From Lutimaribacter_A marinistellae (GTDB taxonomy: Bacteria; Pseudomonadota; Alphaproteobacteria; Rhodobacterales; Rhodobacteraceae), in contig NZ_JBHRXI010000041.1 in assembly GCF_042648365.1 (NCBI RefSeq), positions 1 through 21,809 of the forward strand: DNA of 21,809 nt, given 5' to 3'. Below are positions 1-7,012 of the stretch, piece by piece (position 1 is the stretch's first letter; every line of letters begins with the position of its first letter). The position numbers and the translations under genes were made by a program. Under the pieces are notes generated by a model. That model saw nothing but the letters and a program-made list of their open reading frames with translations. It ran no database searches and was not told where the DNA came from.

Positions 1-2
1 AT

Positions 3-1814
3 TTCAACGGCGCGGTGAACGTCGAGGTGATCGCCTCGGACGGCACGGAGAGCGTGAGCAGCACGTTCGAGCTGACCATCGACCCGGTGAACGATGCGCC
101 GGTGATTGGCGGTGATCTTCAGTTGTCGGTGACTCCCTTCGGATCGACGACGGTTACCGTTGCGGATCTGACGGCCGTCGATCCTGATGTCGAGGACACG
201 GCGACCTTCATGGTCCAGTCGAGCACCAATGGCGAGGTTCGCGTCGGCGGTGTCGCGGCGACAAGCTTCATCCTGCAGGATGTAGTGAACGGCGATGTCA
301 GCTTCGTGCAGGATGGCGACGCGTCGCTGTCTGCCGGGTTCTCAGTCATCGTCGAGGATGGCGAGGGTGCCCAGTCTGCGCTTGCAAGTGTCGCGGTGAC
401 CGTGGCTGGCCCGGATTTCACCCTGACCAAGGAGGTGGTCGAGACCGGCAAGTACGGGAACAACTACAACGGCGCGGTCAGCCCGACCGGTGTCGTTCAG
501 GCGCGTTTCGATGCCTTGAACGGGCAGAATGTGCTGACCTTCAAGGGCTATGACATCGACTTCGACGACGAGGTTTCCGTCCGGCTCAACGGCCAGGTGG
601 TCGAGGTTCTCGAAAGCGGCGTGAACAATGGTCTTGCAAGCTACCGGATCGTCTTCGAGGACGGGGCGACCCGGCCCGAGGACAACGTCCTGGAGTTCGT
701 GCAGAACACCAATGTCAACTGGAGATGGGGTGTCACCGATATCAAGCTCGATCATCGTATTCCGCTGACCATCGCGGAAACCGATACTACCGAACAGGGC
801 AACAACTTCAACGGAACTACTGCGTTGGACGGGCGGGTCGCCTATACCTTCGACGGGCTGGACGTCGATGCCCGGGTTTCGCTTGACGGGTTCGACATCG
901 ACTTCGGCAACGAGGTTCGGGTCGTTCTGAACGGCACGAGCATCGGCTTCCTCGGCGCGGGCGTGGACAATGGACTGTCGCCTCACGACTTCCTGATCAC
1001 TGCGGCCCAGCAGCAGGACGGCGAGAACGTGCTGGAATTCGTTCAGGCTCGGAACGTGAACTGGGCCTGGGGTGTGACCAATCTGCGCGTCGAGGCTGAT
1101 GCGGACATGCGTCTTGTCCCGGATCAGATCGAGACGGGCAGCTTCGGGAACAAGTTCGACGGCAAGACCGATGCCGATGGTATCGTCAAGGCGGCGTTCA
1201 CCGGTACCGGCCAGGATCTGACGCTGTCGCTTCAGGGCTATGACGTCGACTTCTCCAACGAGGTCGAGGTGGTGCTGAACGGTAACAGCCTCGGCTTCCT
1301 GGGTCGCGGGGTGAACAACGGTCTGTCCTACGACGAGTTCCAGATCAGCGCAGCCCAGCAGCAAGCCGGTGAGAACGTCATCGAGTTCAAGCAGGCCACG
1401 AACGTGACCTGGGCCTGGGGCGTCACGGACGTCATGATCAGCGAGAACGAGACGGCCGACGCCCGCCTTGAACGTGGGCTGCGCGACAATACGGACTACG
1501 GCAACCAGTTCAATGGGACGACCGATCCCGACGGTGCCGCCTCCTTCGCGTTTGTCGGCACCGGCGAGGACCTGTTCGTCTTCTTCGAAGGTTTCGACAT
1601 CGACTTCTCAAACGAGGTGGAGGTGTTCCTCAACGGAAACAGCGCCGGCTTCCTCGACGCTGGCGTGAACAACGGGCTGGAAGCGTACCAACTGGAACTG
1701 AGCGTTGCCGACCTGGAAATCGGGGACAACGTTCTCGAATTCCGGCAGGTCAGGGATGTCACCTGGGCCTGGGGCGTCACCAGCGTCGAGGTCGACGACA
1801 CACCCTTCGTCTGA
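3..1814 (+). CDS. Large secreted repeat protein (adhesin-like), C-terminal part
   Basis: The reading frame is open from the window edge, so the true start lies upstream; about 600 C-terminal residues are visible. Numbering from the first Met (base 15), a VNDAPV linker typical of cadherin/VCBS-type adhesin repeats sits at residues 24-30. It is followed by a module to about residue 131 that resembles Cadherin_3/CSPG repeats: a DLTAVDPD stretch, then T-S-F-x-x-x-D-V-x-x-G-x-V-S-F. Four tandem ~110-residue units follow (about 134-247, 251-361, 366-478 and 484-595). Each has a YGN-x-[YF]-[ND]-G start, a GFDIDF-type centre and an NVxWAWGVT-type end. The protein is acidic and has no visible cysteine. 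There is no membrane anchor and no RTX nonapeptide, so a type I secretion signal is possible but unproven. The role is inferred to be surface adhesion or ligand binding. I am confident it is coding, less so about function. Confidence 0.85.
   Translation, partial: FNGAVNVEVIASDGTESVSSTFELTIDPVNDAPVIGGDLQLSVTPFGSTTVTVADLTAVDPDVEDTATFMVQSSTNGEVRVGGVAATSFILQDVVNGDVSFVQDGDASLSAGFSVIVEDGEGAQSALASVAVTVAGPDFTLTKEVVETGKYGNNYNGAVSPTGVVQARFDALNGQNVLTFKGYDIDFDDEVSVRLNGQVVEVLESGVNNGLASYRIVFEDGATRPEDNVLEFVQNTNVNWRWGVTDIKLDHRIPLTIAETDTTEQGNNFNGTTALDGRVAYTFDGLDVDARVSLDGFDIDFGNEVRVVLNGTSIGFLGAGVDNGLSPHDFLITAAQQQDGENVLEFVQARNVNWAWGVTNLRVEADADMRLVPDQIETGSFGNKFDGKTDADGIVKAAFTGTGQDLTLSLQGYDVDFSNEVEVVLNGNSLGFLGRGVNNGLSYDEFQISAAQQQAGENVIEFKQATNVTWAWGVTDVMISENETADARLERGLRDNTDYGNQFNGTTDPDGAASFAFVGTGEDLFVFFEGFDIDFSNEVEVFLNGNSAGFLDAGVNNGLEAYQLELSVADLEIGDNVLEFRQVRDVTWAWGVTSVEVDDTPFV
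414..1799 (+). repeat. Four tandem ~110-residue repeats in the adhesin-like protein
   Basis: Units run approximately 414-755, 765-1097, 1110-1448 and 1464-1799. Conserved positions include GN-x-[FY]-[ND]-G, a second DG, G-[FY]-D-[IV]-DF-x-[ND]-EV, LNG, G-V-[ND]-NGL, NV-[IL]-EF-x-Q and W-x-WGV-[TN]. The first unit is the most diverged (WRWGVT instead of WAWGVT). Many Asp and Asn positions are conserved, which would suit calcium or carbohydrate binding; that is inference only. The last unit ends a few residues before the stop. Confidence 0.85.
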
Positions 1815-1835
1815 GCCGAAGCGCAGACAGATTGA

Positions 1836-1872
1836 AAATGCCGTCCCGGTCCCGGGGCGGCATTTCCATTAT
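1836..1872 (+). terminator. Intrinsic terminator after the adhesin-like gene
   Basis: A GC-rich stem begins 22 bases after the TGA at 1812-1814. The arms start AAATGCCG and end CGGCATTT, with about 12 pairs including one G-U, a short loop, and a following TTTCCATT tract. Orientation and position fit transcription termination of the upstream gene. Confidence 0.75.
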
Positions 1873-2540
1873 GTCGCCCAGGAAATTTGCCCCCGTCGAG
1901 GAGTTGTCACGTAAAGCGGGCGGCGGTCGCCTGCTCTCTGATAACAACGTAGAGTACGTCGATGCAGACACCCTCCATCAGCTACGAGCGGCACCGGTTC
2001 TCGAACGCCGGAGGCGGGATGAGGGTCTTGCATGGCTGCACGCCTTCATCGAAATGCTTGAAAGTCTTGATCACGCGAAGCTGGAGGCGCGAGGCGAGCG
2101 AGGCGTTTTGGGCGTCACTGGTCGCGATCTTTTGAGGATAGCGTTTGGCTGTTTGCCGTGGCGTCGGTCGACGCGCGGAAGAGCATGAGAAACTCAGAGA
2201 GATCACGGCCGACTTGCTACGGCGGGCCGAGATAAGTGATGACGGTTTCGCTGTTCGGCTATTCCGGGGCTTGCGCTCAACGAGCGCGCGATGCCGCCCG
2301 AGTACATCGCCGGAATTGTCGAGGCCTTCATTAAGCGGACTGCGCCTGAACCTTCCGCCGCACCGGACGACTACCCAGCCCAGATGTGGCTTCTGCTGCG
2401 CGTGAGCGACCAGTGCACGGCAGGGCTCTTTCTTGATACTATCCAGCGTTCCTCTGGTTCCCGGTCTCGGATTCGCGGAAACGTATTTTTAGCGCGCAGC
2501 CGCCTGCGGGAAACAAACCTGAATTTTTGATCCGTCACCA
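1873..2540. other. Gene-poor stretch, probably eroded coding DNA
   Basis: No convincing intact gene is visible. There are open frames of 74-118 codons on both strands, but none has a good ribosome site or a recognisable domain. The best hint of a broken gene is on the plus strand: a frame at about 2170-2265 reading EHEKLREITADLLRRAE, and a different frame at about 2267-2440 reading LALNERAMPPEYIAGIVEAF. They could be one protein joined across a frameshift near 2265. The family is not recognised. The stretch lies between the adhesin terminator and the integration module, so it may include the element boundary. Confidence 0.35.
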
Positions 2541-2550
2541 ACGTGCGCAT

Positions 2551-2577
2551 CTCCTTTTCGACTGAGGCCGAAAGGAG
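2551..2577 (+). promoter_or_regulatory. Hairpin that sequesters the ribosome-binding site of the HTH gene
   Basis: CTCCTTTTCG at 2551-2560 pairs with CGAAAGGAG at 2569-2577 (nine pairs, one bulged T, 8-base loop). The right arm contains the AAGGAG Shine-Dalgarno of the gene starting at 2585. If it folds in mRNA, it would lower translation initiation of the excisionase-like protein. Pairing is seen directly; regulation is inferred. Confidence 0.5.
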
Positions 2578-2584
2578 AACAAAA

Positions 2585-2818
2585 ATGATCGTTGCCCCCG
2601 ATGAGATTTACACGACCCCCGAAGCGGCGGAATTCTTGAGAAAGTCAGAGCGGCAAGTGCAGCGATATCTGAAAGACGGTCGGTTGAAGGCGCAGTGGCG
2701 AAACGGCCGCTGGCAGATCACCGCGCTGTCGCTCTGGAAATTCCAAGGCATCGAGCAGGAAATGCAATCGATTTGGGTCGATTATTGCGTTCGCATGTCG
2801 GAAAACGACGGTGAATAA
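2585..2818 (+). CDS. Small excisionase-like helix-turn-helix protein
   Basis: A 77-residue protein. The ATG at 2585 is chosen because AAAGGAG lies 7 bases upstream; an in-frame upstream start at 2543 has no ribosome site and lies inside the hairpin region. Residues 10-52 (TTPEAAEFLRKSERQVQRYL, then a short basic wing and W-x-IT) match the MerR/excisionase-type HTH_17 fold: helix, recognition helix, then a GRLKAQWRNGRW wing. Such proteins bind DNA to bias integrase direction or regulate the element. It sits 238 bases upstream of a tyrosine recombinase gene on the same strand, which supports a recombination directionality or regulatory role. The DNA-binding fold is secure; the excisionase role is inferred from context. 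Confidence 0.8.
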   Translation: MIVAPDEIYTTPEAAEFLRKSERQVQRYLKDGRLKAQWRNGRWQITALSLWKFQGIEQEMQSIWVDYCVRMSENDGE

Positions 2819-2974
2819 AGTATCATATTTTCAATGCCTTATTCCTCTCGGGGAAAGCAGCCGGTCTCCATTGTGTGGGAATGTGGACCACCCGTTGCGC
2901 CCCGGTGTCGTCCTGTGTCGCCCCGGGTCGCGCGGTGGCGCGGCAGGGCAGGGGGTGTCCGCCCCTGTCGTGGG

Positions 2975-3035
2975 GGTCAGCGATGGTCCGCAAGCCCGTT
3001 TCCGTCGTGAACGGGTTTCCGAACCATCGCTGACC
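2975..3035 (+). promoter_or_regulatory. Large nested inverted repeat ahead of the recombinase gene
   Basis: A perfect 13-bp outer inverted repeat (GGTCAGCGATGGT at 2975-2987 and its complement at 3023-3035) encloses an inner one (AAGCCCGTT at 2992-3000 with AACGGGTTT at 3010-3018, one G-U) and a 9-base loop. The structure ends 8 bases before the AAAGGA ribosome site of the 3057 gene. A smaller CAGGGG/CCCCTG hairpin lies just upstream, near 2948-2966. It could be a leader hairpin, an operator or a recombination site. No T tract follows, so it is not a classical terminator. Confidence 0.6.
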
Positions 3036-3056
3036 ATACCATGAAAGGAAAGAAAA

Positions 3057-5306
3057 ATGCTGGACAATTCTCAAACCGGCGGCTCGACCGCGGACGTGAT
3101 TGCGGTATTGCGGCTGACGCAGATGAGCGCCAACACGCGGGCGGCAACCATCGCCGCCGTGCGCACCCTGCGCGCGGCGCTGACCGGGGGACCGGACCTG
3201 ACCGCGTCGGATTTCTTCCATGCGCTCGAATATGTCACGCCGGAGTTGCGTGAGAAGCTCGGCGCGCGGCATAGTCAGATACTGAGCGATGTCCGCCGCG
3301 CGGAGCGGGCCTGGGCGGACATGTCGCGCCGGGAGCTGGCTTTGCGGTTGCGGGGACGGCTGCCGACGCTCGAAGATGCCATTGCCGCATCCGGGTCGGT
3401 TTTGCCGCAGGATGCCGCGCAGCGAACGGAAAACGCATTGCGGCAGCTGGCTGCGAAACAAGCCACCGCGCCTGGCGAGATAACGGCCACCGCGGTGTTG
3501 ATCGAGCCGCTTCTCCGCAGGCTGCGGCCGGAAGACCTGAACGTGACTTCGGCGAAATCGCTCAAGAACAAGCTCACGTTGATCCGTTCTGCGGTGAAGC
3601 TCGTGGATCCCAATGCGGTTTCGGGGCGCGAAGCGGATGTCGAGACCCTTCCCAAGGTCTGGCGGGAGTTCTTGAAGAAGCTATCGGATCGGACACCGGA
3701 TCATGCGCAAGCCGAACTCGCGATATTCCGACGTCTGGCGCTGCGGGCTGACCGCGACGGGCTGGTTCCGGGCGAGGTCCATCGAAGCTTCCTCGAAGAC
3801 TTCACGGCACAGGAGATCGCCACGAAGTCCGACAGCCACCGCGAAAAGCTGCGCCGGGCGGGCCGGATCTGGACCGAGGCAGTCGAAGAAACGGGCCTGG
3901 CGGCCGCGCTGTTCGAAAATGCAGGGTCAGGGAAACGGTTGCCGGACGTATCCTGGTCCGACGTGCCCGAAGCCATCCGGGCACGAGTAGATGCGCTGAC
4001 AGACCGCATGGTGGCGCCGCAAGGCGATCTGCCCTGGTCATCCTTCATCGAAGAGGACGAAGACGATCTGGGGCTGGGGGATCTGGTGGTCGGCGGCGCG
4101 GTGTCGGAACCGATTCTGACGCGCGAGCCCGGAACCCAGCGCAACCTGCGCGACGCGGTGAAGCGCGTGTGGCACGCTTCTGAAACAGCCGCGGCGGTCA
4201 AACCCAAGCCGCGTGCACTCGAAGACCTGTTCACACAAGAGTGCCTGCTGGCCACTGTGGCGGCGATCCGTGCGAAGCGCAGGGCCCGCGTCGAAGCGCG
4301 GGGGGAGAGCTGGGAGGCGCACAAGAAGGGGCGCTACGAATGCTCTATCGTTCAAGCGCTCTACTCCGTCGGTAAGTCCTGCGATCTGCACGAAGCGCTC
4401 CTGGAACCGGTACGGGCGCTGACGCTCAAGCTCGATCCCAGCGTTGTCGGGTCAAAGCTGAAAGCCGACGGCTCCGTTGGCTACGTCTACGAAGACCGCA
4501 AGATCGGCAGACACCACGAGAACATGCTGCGCCAATTCAACGACGAGTCGGCGCTCCGGCGCTGGTTCGAGGCACCGGGCGAATTGTGGAAACAGGCCGA
4601 ACGTTGGGTCCGGCAGGGCAGGCAGAGGCCGACCCTGGCGCAGGCGGGGCTGGCGCGGTCGGCGGTGATCGCGCAGCTCGAACAGCGCGTCACGCCACTG
4701 CGGCGGAGCAATCTCGCCCGCCTCCGCGCTTTCGGCGACCAGAGCCATCTGAGTCTGCCGATCGGAGAAGGCAAGGGAACGTTGATCCTGCCGGCTTCGG
4801 AAATGAAGAACCTGCGATCGGTGCATGTCACCATCGATCCCGAGACCGCGCGGATGCTGAAACGGTTCATCGCCGTCTATCGCCCCGTCTTTGCGGAACA
4901 CGCCAGGGCGCATCCGGAGAACGAGCACCTGTTTCCCGGGGCCGCGCGCGAACGCAAGGAGCGCGGAAAAGAGGGCGGCTACGCACCGGGCTTCGGCTAC
5001 ATGACGAGGGAGAAGCTCAGCCAGCGGTTCCGACAGCATATCTGGAAGCACTGCCAGCTTCGGATGGATTTGCAAGTGATGCGGCATATCGCGGGGAAGG
5101 TGATCTTGGATATGGATCCAAGCGCAATGGGCCTCGTGCAGGAGGTTCTGGGTCACAAGAGGATCGAGACGACCCGCTCATATTATGCCGAGGTCAACAA
5201 GTTCGTCGCGCAGAAGAACTACCTGAAATTGCTCGACCAATACAGCCGCCGGGTGATGTCGCATGTCGATTTCCGGGTCGTTCTGGAACAGGATCTGGAG
5301 AACTGA
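3057..5306 (+). CDS. Tyrosine recombinase, large subunit of a two-recombinase module
   Basis: 749 residues; the ATG at 3057 follows AAAGGAAAG. The C-terminal catalytic domain is recognisable. Box I reads VTPLRRSNLARL, with the catalytic Arg at about R549. Box II reads LQVMRHIAG, with R676 but Gln673 where HxxR normally has His. LGHKRIETTRSYY follows, with H700 and nucleophile Tyr709 (or Tyr710). The N-terminal ~500 residues are much longer than in phage integrases (usually 300-450 aa in total) and would hold core-binding and extra domains. It cuts and rejoins DNA at specific sites for integration or excision. The second recombinase begins 3 bases after the stop, so the two are probably co-translated, and an HTH gene precedes them. 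This arrangement matches bipartite tyrosine-recombinase modules. The target site is unknown. Confidence 0.88.
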   Translation: MLDNSQTGGSTADVIAVLRLTQMSANTRAATIAAVRTLRAALTGGPDLTASDFFHALEYVTPELREKLGARHSQILSDVRRAERAWADMSRRELALRLRGRLPTLEDAIAASGSVLPQDAAQRTENALRQLAAKQATAPGEITATAVLIEPLLRRLRPEDLNVTSAKSLKNKLTLIRSAVKLVDPNAVSGREADVETLPKVWREFLKKLSDRTPDHAQAELAIFRRLALRADRDGLVPGEVHRSFLEDFTAQEIATKSDSHREKLRRAGRIWTEAVEETGLAAALFENAGSGKRLPDVSWSDVPEAIRARVDALTDRMVAPQGDLPWSSFIEEDEDDLGLGDLVVGGAVSEPILTREPGTQRNLRDAVKRVWHASETAAAVKPKPRALEDLFTQECLLATVAAIRAKRRARVEARGESWEAHKKGRYECSIVQALYSVGKSCDLHEALLEPVRALTLKLDPSVVGSKLKADGSVGYVYEDRKIGRHHENMLRQFNDESALRRWFEAPGELWKQAERWVRQGRQRPTLAQAGLARSAVIAQLEQRVTPLRRSNLARLRAFGDQSHLSLPIGEGKGTLILPASEMKNLRSVHVTIDPETARMLKRFIAVYRPVFAEHARAHPENEHLFPGAARERKERGKEGGYAPGFGYMTREKLSQRFRQHIWKHCQLRMDLQVMRHIAGKVILDMDPSAMGLVQEVLGHKRIETTRSYYAEVNKFVAQKNYLKLLDQYSRRVMSHVDFRVVLEQDLEN

Positions 5307-5309
5307 ACC

Positions 5310-6765
5310 ATGCCGAAACACCGACTTTCCATGCCGCCCGGGGACTGGCCCGGAGACATCCGGGCGCGCTTCGAGGCCGCCTTTGCCGAGGCGTCGGGTC
5401 ACCAGCGGCCGCGCTTGGAGCAAGGCCTCGGCCGCTGGCTTCGGGCTGCGGCGCAGGACGATCTGCCGCCCGATTTGATTACGCCGAGCCTGGTCGAGCG
5501 AAGGCTGGGGGATCTGCGTCCGGAAATGCAGGGCGCCGCCCGCCAGGCACTGCAGGCGGTCTTCCCGGAGGCCAATGTCTTCGGGCGCGAGACCAGAGTC
5601 GAGGTCGAGAGCAAGCGCGCAGCTCTGCAGCGCAAGATCGCGCGCAACTGGCACCGTTTGCCGGAGCCCTGGCAAACGGCCGCAAGGCCCAAGCTGTTTT
5701 TTTGTCCCGAGGGGCTGAACGACGGGCTGCTCGTCGAGGCGTGGACGATCGACACGCTGCAATCGCGGTTGCAATCCGCCTGGGCGTTCTTCGATTTCTG
5801 CCGTGAGAACGGCCTGGCCGAGGATGTCACCCGTCGGACGGTGCCGCTGCGGCTCGACGCGCGCCAGCACGCGTTTCGCAGGGGCGAGGTCGCGATTTCA
5901 ACGGTGCGGGGCGAGATGCAGAGTCTGAAGCTGCTCGGATTGGCGCTGTTCCCCGACCGCGACTGGGGCTGGATGGATCCGGTGCTCAAGCTCCTGAAGA
6001 AGCAGGCCGCATGGCAGCCGTCGCGCAATGACGGGCGGATCGTCGATCTNNNNNNNNNNCGCGGCGGCTCTGACTTGCGCCGATGTGGCGTTGCGCCAAC
6101 ACGAGGCGGCGGCGGCTCACAAACCGCGTATCCGCGCGAACAAGCTCGCGCGCACCGGGTTGGCGCTCAGCCTGCTCGTGAATTCGCCGATCAGGCTCGA
6201 GTCGCTTGCAACGCTCGATCTGAAGAAAAATTTCGATCCGGATCTGACGTCGCTGTATCTTTCCGCGCGTGAGACAAAAGACAAGAAGCGCGACCAGCGT
6301 GTGTTGATGCCCGATGTGCGGCGCCAACTGCGGGACTACGTCGCGCATCACCGCGCGGTCGTGGCGCCGGCGCAAGAAACGGCACTGTTCGTCGGCAGCC
6401 GCGGCAAGCCGGTCGCACCAGGCTATCTGAGCCAATCCGTTGGGGATCAGTGCATGCGTCTGTTCGGCAAACGTGTCACGCCGCAGGTGATCCGAAACAT
6501 CGTGGCAGGTTTCATCGTCTCGCAGGCTCCGGAACGGGCCGCGCTGGCATCCGAGGTCCTGAACCACGCAACCCCGGCGACGACGGAGACCTATCGAGTC
6601 AGCGCCGTGCAGATACAAGCTGCTGACAAGCTGCGCGAAGCCACCGACGCCGGCCGTGCAAGCCTTGGTGAAGGGTCGCCTGTAGCTTCAAAACGCGGGG
6701 ACCGAGGAGGTTCGAGCAGGATGGCGCGGAGCCAGCGAGCGCGCCGGAAAAAAAGAAAAACATAG
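5310..6765 (+). CDS. Second tyrosine recombinase of the module (interrupted by an assembly gap)
   Basis: The ATG at 5310 follows the upstream stop by 3 bases. The gene reads in one frame to the N run at 6050-6059 and resumes in another frame after it, so the gap length is wrong rather than the gene broken; about 480 residues in all. Box I is PIRLESLATL (Arg codon 6193-6195). A KDKKRDQ stretch is the likely beta-hairpin Lys region. Box II is PQVIRNIVAGF (Arg codon 6493-6495), again with Gln instead of His. LNHATPATTETYR follows, with the nucleophile Tyr codon at 6592-6594. A long basic tail ends RSQRARRKKRKT. It is expected to act with the upstream recombinase on the ends of the host element. 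The stop TAG at 6763-6765 directly abuts an 11-bp target duplication. Confidence 0.85.
6050..6059. other. Assembly gap (10 N) inside the second recombinase
   Basis: Ten ambiguous bases. Coding continues on both sides in different frames, so the true missing length is not 10 modulo 3. Ten N is probably a placeholder. Confidence 0.95.
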
Positions 6766-6776
6766 AAAAGGGACGT
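6766..6776. repeat. Target-site duplication, left copy
   Basis: AAAAGGGACGT, identical to 11410-11420 in the same orientation and directly touching the left terminal inverted repeat. It begins at the base after the recombinase stop codon. Confidence 0.88.
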
Positions 6777-6798
6777 GGCGCATTCCGGGTTTTGGGAC
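6777..6798 (+). repeat. Left terminal inverted repeat
   Basis: It begins GGCGCATTCCGGG and ends TTTTGGGAC. It is the reverse complement of 11388-11409 except for one base (G versus A at position 13 of the repeat). Confidence 0.88.
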
Positions 6799-6806
6799 AT
6801 GAAAGC

Positions 6807-6846
6807 AACGCCTGCCGAGTTTTCTCTTGGCAGGCGTTTGATTTTC
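6807..6846 (+). terminator. Terminator just inside the left end of the transposon
   Basis: AACGCCTGCC (6807-6816) pairs perfectly with GGCAGGCGTT (6829-6838) around a 12-base loop, followed by TGATTTTCC. It would stop plus-strand transcription arriving from the recombinase genes, as terminator for them and insulator for the element. Confidence 0.8.
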
Positions 6847-7012
6847 CACGGGAATTATTCTTAGTCACTTCGGTGCGCTACGGGAGAAAAGTACCTGCGC
6901 AACACCCGTAGAAATAATACTGCAAATGGCTTTGGGTTTTGAACCATCGGCCAATATCAGATCAGCCGAACCAGAGGGCAACTTGTCGAAACGAAACAGA
7001 AAGGGCTGTATC

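Noticed and set aside
342..1364. 340-codon open frame on the minus strand opposite the repeat protein
   Set aside because: It is antisense to a clear repeat-encoding gene; its periodic content mirrors the repeats and it has no ribosome site.
1832..2188. 118-codon plus-strand frame starting at TTG
   Set aside because: Its start lies inside the terminator hairpin of the preceding gene; no domain is seen.
4586..5806. 406-codon plus-strand frame across both recombinase genes
   Set aside because: Out-of-frame shadow of two recognised recombinases, rich in Arg, Gly and Ala as expected for a GC-rich shadow.
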